Shown: positions 53,218-63,527 of the stretch, in pieces | Layout: every line of letters begins with the position of its first letter | Numbering within the stretch: position 1 is the stretch's first letter | Assembly (NCBI GenBank): GCA_036563505.1 | Contig: DATCMH010000025.1 | Span: 124,001-188,000 of the forward strand | Length of the DNA: 64,000 nucleotides | Direction of reading: 5' to 3' | Source of the DNA: DATCMH01 sp036563505 | Lineage (GTDB): Bacteria; Pseudomonadota; Alphaproteobacteria; Rhizobiales; Beijerinckiaceae | Made by a program: the position numbers and the translations under genes | The notes under the pieces: model-generated | What the model was told of the DNA's origin: nothing | The model's input: the letters and a program-made list of their open reading frames with translations, nothing else | Database searches by the model: none

Positions 53218-54601
53218 CCTCGAACCAAGTCCAGAGCCCCGTGTCGAAGCGCTCCAGCACGGTCGAGGACAGGGCCCAGCGCCCCGGATTGTCGGCGCGG
53301 AAAGCAATGTGGACGCTGCGCATCTCGGGAACGCTCAAGGTATCGAGCCAGTAAGGCTCCCAGCCGTCGTCCCTGGCGTGGAGCAGCCGGAACGAGTGTC
53401 CGTGCAGGTGCATCGGCTGCGCCGTGGGCGTGCGATTGTGGATGGCAAGCACGACGAAGGTGCCTCGCTTGACCGAGAGTGCCGGCTTCGCCGTGCCTGA
53501 GCCCGGGGCGCCGTTGATCGTCCAGATGCGGGCGGGATCGCCCGTGTAGACGACGGCTCCGGACGGGTCCCGGGTCGCGCCGCCCTCGATCGTCAACTCC
53601 TTGCGGGCCGCGTTCTGGAGCCTGATCTCGGCCGGCAACTTGTCGTTGGGGCGCAGCGGCGCGATGGCCGCCTGGTCTCCTCGGGGGAGGGACTCGCCGG
53701 CCCCTTCCACCGTGACGAGGGCCGTGCCCCCCTGGCCGACGAGGCCCATGACCGAGCCTTTCGGGCCGGACGTCGCGGGCACCTCGACGATGACGTCGTA
53801 GCGGCTGCCGGGCGGGAAGGGCAGGGTGGAGCGCAGGGGCTCGAACGGATCGGTCGGCTGGCCGTCGATCGCGATCACGAACGTCTTGAGGTCGTCGAAG
53901 CGGATGCGCATCGCGCGGGCGTTGGCGATGTTGGCGAGCCGCAGCCGCAATCGCGACCCGGGACGCGTGGAGAACGCGGCCGGGGCGGGTTTGCCGTTGA
54001 CGACGAGCAGCCCGCCGAGGCGTCCACCCGTCGCCGCTTCGAGCGCCGCGCCGAACGGGGCGAGGTTTCCATCTGGCGCGAGCCGCATGTCGCCGACGAG
54101 GATGACGTGGTCGGCGTCGACCTTGGGCGGCTCCGGCTCCTCGACGACGAGAGCGCCTGCGACGCCGCGGCCCCCCAAGGCGCCGCTGTGCCCGGGCGCG
54201 AACGGCCGCAGGAGGATGATCCCTGGGTCGGGCGGCGTGAAGCGCTGTTCGAGGCTCGCTCCGGGCGCGATGGGCGGCTGAGTCAGCCCGCCGACCCCGT
54301 CGACGGCGTTGGGCCCGCGAAGGCCGTGCCAGTGCAGCGTCAGGGGCAAAGGCCCGTCATTGACGATGCGCACGAAGAGGTCCTCGCCCGCCTTGGCGCG
54401 CAGGACAGGGGCGGGGACGCTGCCCTCAAGGGCGAGCAGGTCGAGTTCCGGTGCAGGATCCGGCTGCAGCCGGGTGCGCAGCGGAGCCACGCGCAAGACC
54501 CGCGGCTCGGTCGCCGCAAAGGCCCTCGGACCAGCGCCCGCGAGGAGCGATCCGGCGGCGAGGCCGAGGGTAAAGGCGCGTCGTGTGAGATAGCAGGGCA
54601 T
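53210..54601 (-). CDS. Multicopper-oxidase-fold exported protein with degenerate copper sites
   Basis: 463 residues from ATG 54601. The start MPCYLTRRAFTLGLAAG is a Tat-like signal with TRRAF. Cupredoxin domains follow. The first His pair is kept (LHWHG, H90/H92), but the second motif (HSH) is replaced by GIILLRPF, the third reads QPMHLHGH where oxidases have HP.HLHGH, and the last HCH...H motif is WALSSTVLERFDTGL (about 442-456). All type-1 copper ligands and half the trinuclear site are gone. FtsP/SufI is a known copper-free relative with cell-division functions. A degenerate enzyme or a structural protein is likely. Longer frame to 55129 rejected. Confidence 0.87.
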   Translation of the reverse strand: MPCYLTRRAFTLGLAAGSLLAGAGPRAFAATEPRVLRVAPLRTRLQPDPAPELDLLALEGSVPAPVLRAKAGEDLFVRIVNDGPLPLTLHWHGLRGPNAVDGVGGLTQPPIAPGASLEQRFTPPDPGIILLRPFAPGHSGALGGRGVAGALVVEEPEPPKVDADHVILVGDMRLAPDGNLAPFGAALEAATGGRLGGLLVVNGKPAPAAFSTRPGSRLRLRLANIANARAMRIRFDDLKTFVIAIDGQPTDPFEPLRSTLPFPPGSRYDVIVEVPATSGPKGSVMGLVGQGGTALVTVEGAGESLPRGDQAAIAPLRPNDKLPAEIRLQNAARKELTIEGGATRDPSGAVVYTGDPARIWTINGAPGSGTAKPALSVKRGTFVVLAIHNRTPTAQPMHLHGHSFRLLHARDDGWEPYWLDTLSVPEMRSVHIAFRADNPGRWALSSTVLERFDTGLWTWFEVT

Positions 54602-54759
54602 AGCGATGTTGGCGAGACTCGAAGGGAGCGTAGTGCGTGCGACGCCTCGCGGCCAAGCCCGTTCGCGCCAGGGCCGGGCGCGACGACTTTTCTGGTGCAA
54701 GGCGAAACGGGCGTGATATAGAGCCGCGTCCCGGAGAGGAGCGTTCGCGCCGTCCTCGA

Positions 54760-54844
54760 GCGGGCGTGGCGGAACTGGTAGACGCACTGGATTTAGGTTC
54801 CAGCGGCGAAAGTCGTGGGGGTTCGAGTCCCTCCGCCCGCACCA
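54760..54844 (+). tRNA. tRNA-Leu (anticodon TAG)
   Basis: 85 nt with encoded CCA and a long variable arm. Acceptor GCGGGCG/CGCCCGC, anticodon stem CTGGA/TCCAG around TTTAGGT (anticodon TAG), T-arm GGGGTTCGAGTCCCT. Confidence 0.96.
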
Positions 54845-54970
54845 GGGCCGCCTTGAGGCGGGTTTGGTCGAGGACGCACCGACAACCGCCCCATCCCATT
54901 CACGAGGCGGCGCTTCGACGCCGCTGCAGGAGACGCTCCGGGCGCCCGGACGAGCGAAGGCGAGAAGATC

Positions 54971-56344
54971 ATGCAGGTGACGGAAACCCTGGCGCAGGGC
55001 CTCAAGCGCGAGTTCAAGGTCGTGCTGCCGGCGCAGGAGCTCGAGGATCGGCTCGCGAGCGAGCTCACCACGATGAAGGACAAGGTGAAGCTCAACGGCT
55101 TCCGGCCGGGCAAGGTGCCGGTGGCGCATCTACGCCGCGTCTACGGCCGTTCGGTGATGGCCGACGTGGTCCAGAACGCCGTCAACGAGGCCAACCGCAA
55201 GATCGTCGACGACAACAAGCTGAAGCTCGCCTTCGAGCCGAAAGTGGAGCTTCCGAACGACCAGGCCCAGGTCGAAGAGGTGATGAACGGCAAGGCCGAC
55301 CTCGCCTTCACCGTGGCGCTGGAAGTTCTGCCTCAGTTCGACCTCGCGGACCTGTCCGACGTCTCGATCAAGCGGCCCGTCGCCGAGGTGACCGACGTCG
55401 AGATCGATGAGGCGATCGAGCGCATGGCCAAGGGCAACCGCCCTTACGCCGACAAGGCCGAGGGCACTGAAGCCGCCAGCGGCGACCGTCTGACCGTCGA
55501 CTTCGTCGGCCGCATCGACGGCGAGGAGTTCAAGGGCGGCACGGCCCAGGACATCACGGTCGAGCTCGGCTCCAACTCCTTCATCCCGGGCTTCGAGGAC
55601 CAGCTTGTCGGGGCGAAGGTCGGCGAGGAGCGCAAGGTCAACGTCACCTTCCCGCACAACTACATGGCCGAGCATCTCGCCGGGAAGGCCGCCGAGTTCG
55701 ACGTGACGATCAAGTCCGTCCAGACCCCGGGCGAACTCACCGTCGATGACGAGCTTGCCAAGGGCTTCGGCATGGAGTCCCTGGAGAAGCTGCGCGACGC
55801 GGTGCGCGCGGCCATCCAGCGCGACTTCGACGGGCAGAGCCGGCGCAAGCTCAAGAAGGAGCTGCTCGACGCGCTCGACGCCAAGTACCAGTTCGAGCTG
55901 CCCCCGAGCCTCGTCGAGCAGGAATTCGCGGCCGTGTGGTCGCAGGTGCAGGCGGACCTGAAGAACAACAACAAGACCTTCGCCGACGAGGGCACCACGG
56001 AGGAAGAGGCCCGGACCGAGTACCGCCGGATCGCCGAGCGCCGCGTTCGCCTCGGCCTGGTGCTTGCGCAGATGGGCGAGACGTCCGATATCAGGGTCTC
56101 CGACGACGAGGTCACCCAGGCGCTCGTCGAGCGGGTCCGGCAGTACCCTGGCCAGGAAAAAGAGGTCTGGGACTACTACCGGAAGAATCCGCAGGCGCTG
56201 GCGGAAATCCGCGCCCCGATCTTCGAGGAGAAGGTCGTCGACCACGTCCTGTCCCAGGTGAACGTCGTCGACGAGCCCGTCACCAAGGATCGGCTGTTCG
56301 GCGAGGACGACGAGGCCTCGACGACGGAGACGGCTAGCGCCTGA
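54971..56344 (+). CDS. tig: Trigger factor
   Basis: 457 residues. The ribosome-binding domain has the signature GFRPGKVP (43-50), the FKBP-like PPIase domain (about 155-240) begins GDRLTVDFVGRIDGEEF and contains FIPGFEDQLVGAK, and the C-terminal chaperone arms follow. It binds nascent chains at the ribosome exit and catalyses prolyl isomerisation. It opens the classic tig-clpP-clpX-lon cluster; clpP begins 77 bp downstream. The C-terminal tail is acidic (EDDEASTTETASA). Confidence 0.96.
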   Translation: MQVTETLAQGLKREFKVVLPAQELEDRLASELTTMKDKVKLNGFRPGKVPVAHLRRVYGRSVMADVVQNAVNEANRKIVDDNKLKLAFEPKVELPNDQAQVEEVMNGKADLAFTVALEVLPQFDLADLSDVSIKRPVAEVTDVEIDEAIERMAKGNRPYADKAEGTEAASGDRLTVDFVGRIDGEEFKGGTAQDITVELGSNSFIPGFEDQLVGAKVGEERKVNVTFPHNYMAEHLAGKAAEFDVTIKSVQTPGELTVDDELAKGFGMESLEKLRDAVRAAIQRDFDGQSRRKLKKELLDALDAKYQFELPPSLVEQEFAAVWSQVQADLKNNNKTFADEGTTEEEARTEYRRIAERRVRLGLVLAQMGETSDIRVSDDEVTQALVERVRQYPGQEKEVWDYYRKNPQALAEIRAPIFEEKVVDHVLSQVNVVDEPVTKDRLFGEDDEASTTETASA

Positions 56345-56421
56345 GCCCCCCTTCGGCGACGCGTCCGCGTCCGCCGTCCCGGCCGCGTCCTGCGGCCGGG
56401 TCTCAGGAGCAGTGAGAGACG

Positions 56422-57054
56422 ATGAGAGATCCGGTCGCGGTCTTCAACAATACCCTCGTGCCCATGGTGGTCGAGCAATCGAACCGGGGCGAGCGGGCGT
56501 TCGACATCTACTCGCGGCTCCTGCGCGAGCGCATCATCTTCCTGACAGGGCCGGTGGAGGACTACTCCGCCTCCCTCATCGTGGCCCAGCTCCTCTTCCT
56601 CGAGGCCGAGAACCCCAAGAAGGAAATCTCCTTCTACATCAACTCGCCGGGCGGCGTGGTGACGTCAGGGCTCTCGATCTACGACACGATGCAGTTCATC
56701 CGCTGCCCGGTCGCGACGCTCTGCGTCGGCCAGGCTGCCTCAATGGGCTCGCTCCTGCTGACGGCCGGCGAGAAGGGCCATCGCTTCGCCCTGTCGAACG
56801 CGCGGATCATGGTCCACCAGCCGTCCGGCGGCTACCAGGGCCAGGTCACGGACATCCTGATCCACGCCCGCGAGGTCGAGAGTCTCAAGCGGCGGCTCAA
56901 CGAGATCTACGTCAAGCACACGGGGCAGGACTACGCGACGATCGAGCAGGCGCTCGAACGCGACAACTTCATGACCGCCGACGCAGCCAAGGATTTCGGC
57001 CTCATTGACGAAGTTTTGGTCAAGCGCCCCGAGGCTGCTCAGCCTCAGGTCTGA
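56422..57054 (+). CDS. clpP: ATP-dependent Clp protease proteolytic subunit
   Basis: 210 residues. The catalytic triad is visible: Ser107 in GQAASMGS, His132 in MVHQPSGG and Asp181 in ERDNFMT. Also the conserved NSPGGVVTSGLSIYDTM and VESLKRRLNEIYVKHTG. The tetradecameric serine peptidase is loaded by ClpX (57289) and ClpA (34412). It is between tig and clpX; the 234 bp before clpX shows no gene and may contain a clpX promoter. Confidence 0.97.
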   Translation: MRDPVAVFNNTLVPMVVEQSNRGERAFDIYSRLLRERIIFLTGPVEDYSASLIVAQLLFLEAENPKKEISFYINSPGGVVTSGLSIYDTMQFIRCPVATLCVGQAASMGSLLLTAGEKGHRFALSNARIMVHQPSGGYQGQVTDILIHAREVESLKRRLNEIYVKHTGQDYATIEQALERDNFMTADAAKDFGLIDEVLVKRPEAAQPQV

Positions 57055-57288
57055 CGTAGTCTCGGTGAATGTTGGGGATGGCGCGAAGGGCGGTGCGTCC
57101 TTTTCGCGTCGTCGATCGTTCCTATTGATCACGCGTCGCCTGCGTGTTTGCATGCGGATTCGGGAGGTTCGGCGGCGCGCCGGCTCGAATCTTGCGACCG
57201 CTACTGTTTCTTAGCGGGGCGCGCTTAAACCTTGAACCGCGACTCGCGGGCCCGCGAAGGCCCGCTCGTCGCGACGGGAGAGACCATC

Positions 57289-58560
<1,272 letters not shown>

Positions 58561-58785
58561 CCGACGAGGCCCATCGATCACGACCTCGCGCGCGGGTCTC
58601 CGCGCGCTTGAAGTCCGGCCATCCGGACGCCAACTAATGACCCACGCGGGCGCTTCACGCTCATCCCCGGAGGTGGGGCCCCGCGGACCGCGCGCGACCC
58701 TTGAACCGGGCTTGAGCGCGACGGTTGTACGCTCGTGGACCGGCTCACTCGAGAGGTCCCGCGGGTGCCTCCGAAAGGATCCCCA

Positions 58786-61212
58786 ATGACACAAGCGAAG
58801 TCACGCCAGCCCGTGGTGCCCGGTTCCGTCGGCACCTACGCGGTTCTGCCTCTGCGCGACATCGTCGTCTTCCCGCACATGATCGTGCCGCTGTTCGTCG
58901 GCCGCGAGAAGTCGATCCGCGCCCTTGAGGAGGTGGTCAAGACCGACCGCCATATCCTGCTGGCGACCCAGATGAACGCCACGGACGATGATCCGGCCAC
59001 CGACGCGATCTACACCGTCGGCACGCTGGCGAGCGTCCTGCAGCTGCTCAAGCTTCCCGACGGCACCGTCAAGGTTCTGGTCGAGGGCGCCGGCCGCGCC
59101 GAGGTCAAGGCCTATACGCGAACCGACGAGTACCTCGAGGCGGAAGCCGCCGCGCTGCCCGACTCGCTGGGCGACCAGATCGAGGCGGAGGCGCTTGCCC
59201 GCTCGGTGGTCTCCGAGTTCGAGAACTACGTGAAGCTCAACAAGAAGGTGAGCCCCGAGGTCGTCGCGGCGGTGACCCAGATCGAGGAGCCCTCGAAGCT
59301 CGCCGACACCATCGCCTCGCACCTCGCGATCAAGATCGCCGACAAGCAGGCCATCCTCGAGATCCCCACCGTAGCGCAGCGCCTCGAGAAGGTGCTCGGC
59401 ATGATGGAGAGCGAGATCTCCGTTCTGCAGGTCGAGAAGCGCATCCGCACCCGCGTCAAGCGGCAGATGGAGAAGACGCAGCGCGAGTACTACCTGAATG
59501 AGCAGATGAAGGCCATTCAGAAGGAGCTCGGCGACGAGGAGGGCAAGGACGAGCTGGCCGAACTCGAGGACAAGATCGAGAAGACCAAGCTCACCAAGGA
59601 AGCCCGCGACAAGGCGCTGGGCGAGCTCAAGAAGCTCCGCCAGATGTCGCCGATGTCGGCCGAGGCCACGGTCGTGCGCAACTATCTCGACTGGATGCTC
59701 GGCATCCCGTGGGGCAAGCGCTCGAAGGTCAAGAAGGACCTCGTGGCGGCGCAGGGCGTCCTCGACAACGACCATTACGGTCTGGAGAAGGTCAAGGAGC
59801 GGATCGTCGAGTACCTCGCCGTGCAGCAGCGGGCGAACAAGCTCACCGGCCCGATCCTGTGCCTCGTCGGCCCCCCTGGCGTCGGTAAGACCTCGCTCGG
59901 CAAGTCCATCGCGAAGGCCACGGGCCGCGAGTTCGTCCGTATGTCGCTCGGCGGCGTGCGCGACGAGGCGGAGATCCGCGGTCACCGGCGGACCTATATC
60001 GGCTCGATGCCGGGCAAGGTCATCCAGTCGATGCGCAAGGCCAAGACGGCGAACCCGCTCATCTTGCTCGACGAGATCGACAAGATGGGAATGGACTTCC
60101 GCGGTGACCCGTCCGCTGCGCTCCTTGAGGTGCTGGATCCTGAGCAGAACTCCGCCTTCAACGACCATTACCTCGAGGTCGATTACGACCTGTCGAACGT
60201 GATGTTCGTGACGACGGCGAACACGCTCAACATCCCGCCGGCGCTTCTCGACCGCATGGAGGTGATCCGGCTTGCCGGCTACACCGAAGAGGAGAAGGTC
60301 GAGATCGCGCGCAAGCACCTCATCCCGTCGGCCATGCAGAAGCACGGGCTCGACGCGAAGGAGTGGGCGATCGACGAGGGTGGGCTGATGATGCTCATCC
60401 GCCGCTACACGCGCGAGGCGGGCGTCCGCAACCTGGAGCGCGAGATCTCCAACCTCATCCGCAAGGCGGTGAAGGAGATCCTGATCTCCAAGGTCAAGAC
60501 GGTCACCGTCACCGAGGCCAACCTGCCCGACTTCCTGGGCGCGCCGAAGTTCCGCTACGGCGAGGCCGAGACGGAGGACATGGTAGGCGCGGTCACGGGC
60601 CTGGCCTGGACCGAGGTCGGGGGCGAGTTGCTCACGATCGAGGGCGTCATGATGCCCGGTAAGGGCAAGATGACGGTGACGGGCAACCTGCGCGACGTCA
60701 TGAAGGAGTCGATCTCCGCAGCAGCGTCCTACGTCCGCTCGCGCTGCATCGACTTCGGCGTCGAGCCGCCGATGTTCGAGCGCCGGGACATCCACGTCCA
60801 CGTGCCGGAGGGGGCGACCCCGAAGGACGGGCCGTCGGCTGGCATCGCGATGGCAACGGCCATCGTCTCGGTCATCACCGGCATCCCGGTGCGCCGCGAC
60901 GTGGCCATGACGGGCGAGGTGACCCTGCGGGGCCGTGTGCTACCCATCGGCGGCCTCAAGGAGAAGCTCCTCGCGGCGCTGCGGGGCGGCATCAAGAAGG
61001 TGATGATCCCGGAGGAGAACGCGAAGGATCTGGCCGAGATTCCGGCTTCCGTGAAAAACGGGCTGGAGATCGTGCCGGTCTCCCGCATGGATCAGGTGCT
61101 CGAGCACGCCCTCGTGCGCATGCCCCAGCCCATCGCTTGGGAGGAGCCTGCCCCGACGGTGAAGCCCGTGCCGGCCGCCGAGGAGGACGCCTCCGGCCTC
61201 GTCGCGCACTAA
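58786..61212 (+). CDS. lon: ATP-dependent protease Lon
   Basis: 808 residues from ATG 58786 with GAAAGGA seven bases upstream. LON N-domain: VLPLRDIVVFPHMIVPLFVGREKSI; AAA+ Walker A GPPGVGKTS (about 362-370), Walker B NPLILLDEIDKM; the proteolytic domain has Ser in KDGPSAGIAMATA (about 683) and Lys in GGLKEKLLAALRG (about 726). Lon degrades misfolded and regulatory proteins (CcrM, SciP and DnaA in Caulobacter). It follows clpX and is followed by a strong terminator and hup. CCTTGAACCG occurs upstream at 58699-58708. Confidence 0.97.
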   Translation: MTQAKSRQPVVPGSVGTYAVLPLRDIVVFPHMIVPLFVGREKSIRALEEVVKTDRHILLATQMNATDDDPATDAIYTVGTLASVLQLLKLPDGTVKVLVEGAGRAEVKAYTRTDEYLEAEAAALPDSLGDQIEAEALARSVVSEFENYVKLNKKVSPEVVAAVTQIEEPSKLADTIASHLAIKIADKQAILEIPTVAQRLEKVLGMMESEISVLQVEKRIRTRVKRQMEKTQREYYLNEQMKAIQKELGDEEGKDELAELEDKIEKTKLTKEARDKALGELKKLRQMSPMSAEATVVRNYLDWMLGIPWGKRSKVKKDLVAAQGVLDNDHYGLEKVKERIVEYLAVQQRANKLTGPILCLVGPPGVGKTSLGKSIAKATGREFVRMSLGGVRDEAEIRGHRRTYIGSMPGKVIQSMRKAKTANPLILLDEIDKMGMDFRGDPSAALLEVLDPEQNSAFNDHYLEVDYDLSNVMFVTTANTLNIPPALLDRMEVIRLAGYTEEEKVEIARKHLIPSAMQKHGLDAKEWAIDEGGLMMLIRRYTREAGVRNLEREISNLIRKAVKEILISKVKTVTVTEANLPDFLGAPKFRYGEAETEDMVGAVTGLAWTEVGGELLTIEGVMMPGKGKMTVTGNLRDVMKESISAAASYVRSRCIDFGVEPPMFERRDIHVHVPEGATPKDGPSAGIAMATAIVSVITGIPVRRDVAMTGEVTLRGRVLPIGGLKEKLLAALRGGIKKVMIPEENAKDLAEIPASVKNGLEIVPVSRMDQVLEHALVRMPQPIAWEEPAPTVKPVPAAEEDASGLVAH

Positions 61213-61237
61213 GCGACGGACAGACTTTTCATCATTG

Positions 61238-61264
61238 ACCCCGGGGAGCGATCCCCGGGGTTTT
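61238..61264 (+). terminator. Rho-independent terminator of lon
   Basis: ACCCCGGGG (61238-61246) pairs with CCCCGGGGT (61253-61261) around AGCGAT, then TTT. It is 26 bp after the lon stop. Confidence 0.9.
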
Positions 61265-61402
61265 CGTATGGGAAACCCCGCCAGCAGGGATCATATCGAA
61301 GCGTGGCCGGGGCTTGTCACCTTCGCCGTCTTCGGCCACAGCATCACGCCCCGAACAAGGCGGTCCGTCCCTCGGACCGCCAATCCTGAGGAGGACAACG
61401 CG

Positions 61403-61681
61403 ATGAACAAGGGCGAACTCGTCAGCGCCGTTGCCGAGAAGACGGGCTTGAGCCGCGGTCAGGCCAGCGACGCTCTCGATGCCGCGATCGACGTCATCAC
61501 CGGCGCGCTCAAGAGTGGCGAGGAGGTAAAGATCGTAGGTTTCGGCACCTTCACCGTCGCCGATCGGGCCGCTGGCGAAGCGCGCAACCCCCGCACGGGC
61601 GAGAAGGTGGCGGTGCCGGCGAGCAAGGCCCCCAAGTTCAAGGCCGGCGCGGGCCTGAAGGATGCCGTCAACGGCAAGTAA
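61403..61681 (+). CDS. hup: DNA-binding protein HU
   Basis: 92 residues from ATG 61403; TGAGGAGGA (61387-61395) is a strong ribosome site seven bases upstream. HU fold: MNKGELVSAVAEKTGLSRGQ, VKIVGFGTFTVADRAAGEARNPRTG (the DNA-contacting beta-arm with RNP), KAPKFKAGAGLKDAV. It bends and compacts DNA. Its position directly after lon is common in proteobacteria. Candidate promoter: TTGTCA (61314-61319), 17 bp, CACAGC (61337-61342), weak. Confidence 0.96.
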   Translation: MNKGELVSAVAEKTGLSRGQASDALDAAIDVITGALKSGEEVKIVGFGTFTVADRAAGEARNPRTGEKVAVPASKAPKFKAGAGLKDAVNGK

Positions 61682-61745
61682 CGCGCTCGCGCGGCCGGCT
61701 TCCTGCAACAGCGGAGCGGCGTGGTTCAGCATTGATGGCCATCAG

Positions 61746-61783
61746 GGCCGCTGACGCGCTTGCGTCATCGGCCTTTGCTTTTT
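61746..61783 (+). terminator. Terminator of hup
   Basis: GGCCG-C-TGACGC (61746-61757) pairs with GCGTCA-T-CGGCC (61762-61773), one internal mismatch, then TTTGCTTTTT. It separates hup from tRNA-Val. Confidence 0.8.
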
Positions 61784-61796
61784 ATCTGAGGCGGGC

Positions 61797-61872
<76 letters not shown>

Positions 61873-62023
61873 GCCCCGCCAGACTGACTGTCGGCTCCAC
61901 CGAGTGATGTCGTAGGCTCACGACGCAGTCTTCCGGCTTCGAGGATGCTGGAGCGGCGTCGCTTGACAGGGCAGGGCCGCCACCGTACATCGCCGCCCAC
62001 GCCGCTTCGACAGCGGCCCATGC

Positions 62024-62100
62024 GCGGGCGTAGCTCAGTCGGTTAGAGTGCCGGCCTGTCACGCCGGAGGTCGCGGGTTCGAGCCCCGTCGCCCGCGCCA
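62024..62100 (+). tRNA. tRNA-Asp (anticodon GTC)
   Basis: 77 nt with encoded CCA. Acceptor GCGGGCG/CGCCCGC, D-arm AGCTCAGTCGGTTAGAGT, anticodon stem CCGGC/GCCGG around CTGTCAC (anticodon GTC), T-arm CGGGTTCGAGCCCCG. The 151 bp after tRNA-Val holds nothing else that I can see. Confidence 0.97.
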
Positions 62101-62191
62101 TATCGCTTGCGAAACCTTCCATGATCAGCAGCTTGCCGGGCGGTGTTCACAGGCCGCTTGACGGGTCCGCGCGGTCGTGGTCGCAAGGTAA

Positions 62192-63427
62192 ATGCGTCGA
62201 CCTCGCATGACGTCCGCGATACCTGCCTCGTTCCCGCGCTTCGTCCGAGCGTTCTTCGCCGCCCTGGCCGTCATGCTCGCCGCGTGCGCCGGGTTGACCC
62301 TCGCGGTCGATCCTTATGGCCTGTTCGGGACGCGTCTCCTGCCCTCCCGCATGTTCCCGAAGACTGAGCGGATGAGCTTCGGGGCTGATCGCTCCTTGAA
62401 GGCGATCGAGATCGCGCGATTGGAGAAGGGCGGGGCGCTCGTCCTCGGCTCATCCCGCGTGGCGGTCGGCATCGACCCCGAGGAGCCGAGCCTGCGCGAC
62501 CTCGGGCTCTACAACGCCGGCCTCCTCAACGGCACGATGCGCGAGAATGTGGCCGTCGCCGACTACGCCGTTCGGCATGCCGCGCCCAAGCGCCTGATCT
62601 GGGCGCTCGATCATGAGCTCTACGCCGCGGACATGAACCCGCAAACCGACTACGCCCTATCGCCCTTCGCCGGCGGAGGGGTCGCGGCGGCCTGGGTTCG
62701 GGCGACGCTGAGCACGAAGGCGCTCACGGCTGCGTGGCGCGTCGCGCGTCGCATCCCGCGCCGGATCAACACCGACGCTACCCTGCGGGGCTGGAGCCGG
62801 GTCACCGCCTGGGGTGAGGGCAGGGCGCTCGACTGGGCCGGCGCCTTCCGCAGCGAGTTCCGCGGCTTCGCCGCCACGCCGCCTGGGATGGGTCTCGACG
62901 CGGACGCGGCCGATGCCGCCTTCGAGGCGGCGCTGCGCCGCTTCGTGGCGGCCGGAGTCGCGGTCGATCTCGCCATCAACCCGCGCTACGTCTGGCGCCT
63001 CGAAGCGACTGAGCAACTCGGCCGTTGGGCGGATTACGAGGCGTGGAAGCGCCGGCTCGCGGCGATCGCAGCCCGCGTCTCGCGCGAGACCGGCCGGCCC
63101 GTGCGCCTGTTCGATTTCGACGTGGCCGGGCCGATCACCACGGAGGCGCTGCGCCCCGGAGTCTCCGTCGAGCGTCCCCGCTACTTCCAGGAAACCTCCC
63201 ACTACCGCTCTGTCGTGGGGTCGGTCTTGGTCAACCGCGTGCTCGGCCGCCCCATCCCGCCCGGCTTCGAGGCGTTCGGCATGGAAATCACCCCCGCCAC
63301 CATCGAGGCGCACCTCGCCGAAGCGCGTCGCGCTTTCGAAGCTTGGCGTCGGGCAGAGCCCGACGTCGTCCGGGACGTGCACAGCCTTCTCGAAGAAGCG
63401 CGCCGTTCGACTGCCGCGGCGTCCTGA
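62192..63427 (+). CDS. Putative SGNH/DltD-like envelope protein
   Basis: 411 residues from ATG 62192, where AAGGT precedes; a second ATG is at 62207. N-terminal membrane anchor FVRAFFAALAVMLAACAGLTLAV. Next, ALVLGSSRVAVGIDPEEPSL and YNAGLLNGTMREN resemble block I (GxS) of the SGNH/AlgJ-like fold, and late DFDVAGPITTEAL and TSHYRSVVG resemble the block V D-x-x-H region. Such proteins O-acetylate or modify exopolysaccharides, but the match is by eye only and the catalytic residues are not secure. It has no clustered polysaccharide genes. The adjacent minus-strand dioxygenase is convergent. Confidence 0.6.
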   Translation: MRRPRMTSAIPASFPRFVRAFFAALAVMLAACAGLTLAVDPYGLFGTRLLPSRMFPKTERMSFGADRSLKAIEIARLEKGGALVLGSSRVAVGIDPEEPSLRDLGLYNAGLLNGTMRENVAVADYAVRHAAPKRLIWALDHELYAADMNPQTDYALSPFAGGGVAAAWVRATLSTKALTAAWRVARRIPRRINTDATLRGWSRVTAWGEGRALDWAGAFRSEFRGFAATPPGMGLDADAADAAFEAALRRFVAAGVAVDLAINPRYVWRLEATEQLGRWADYEAWKRRLAAIAARVSRETGRPVRLFDFDVAGPITTEALRPGVSVERPRYFQETSHYRSVVGSVLVNRVLGRPIPPGFEAFGMEITPATIEAHLAEARRAFEAWRRAEPDVVRDVHSLLEEARRSTAAAS

Positions 63428-63485
63428 TCGGCCAGAACCTGACTGGCCCGGCGCGGGGCCAAGGTTGTCATCAAAAGCGCGACGC

Positions 63486-63517
63486 AAAAAAAGGCCCCGG
63501 CTGGGATGGGCCGAGGC
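63486..63517 (-). terminator. Terminator of the VOC dioxygenase gene
   Basis: On the minus strand GCCTCGGC (plus 63510-63517) pairs with GCCGGGGC (plus 63494-63501, one G-T) and runs into a T7 tract (plus 63486-63492). It is 10 bp after the stop at 63528. Confidence 0.82.
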
Positions 63518-63527
63518 CGCGTTAAGG

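Noticed and set aside
58801..60801. Long 666-codon open frame opposite lon, with many Leu/Asp/Val residues
   Set aside because: Mirror frame of a well-supported lon gene, with low-complexity composition typical of antisense frames in GC-rich DNA.
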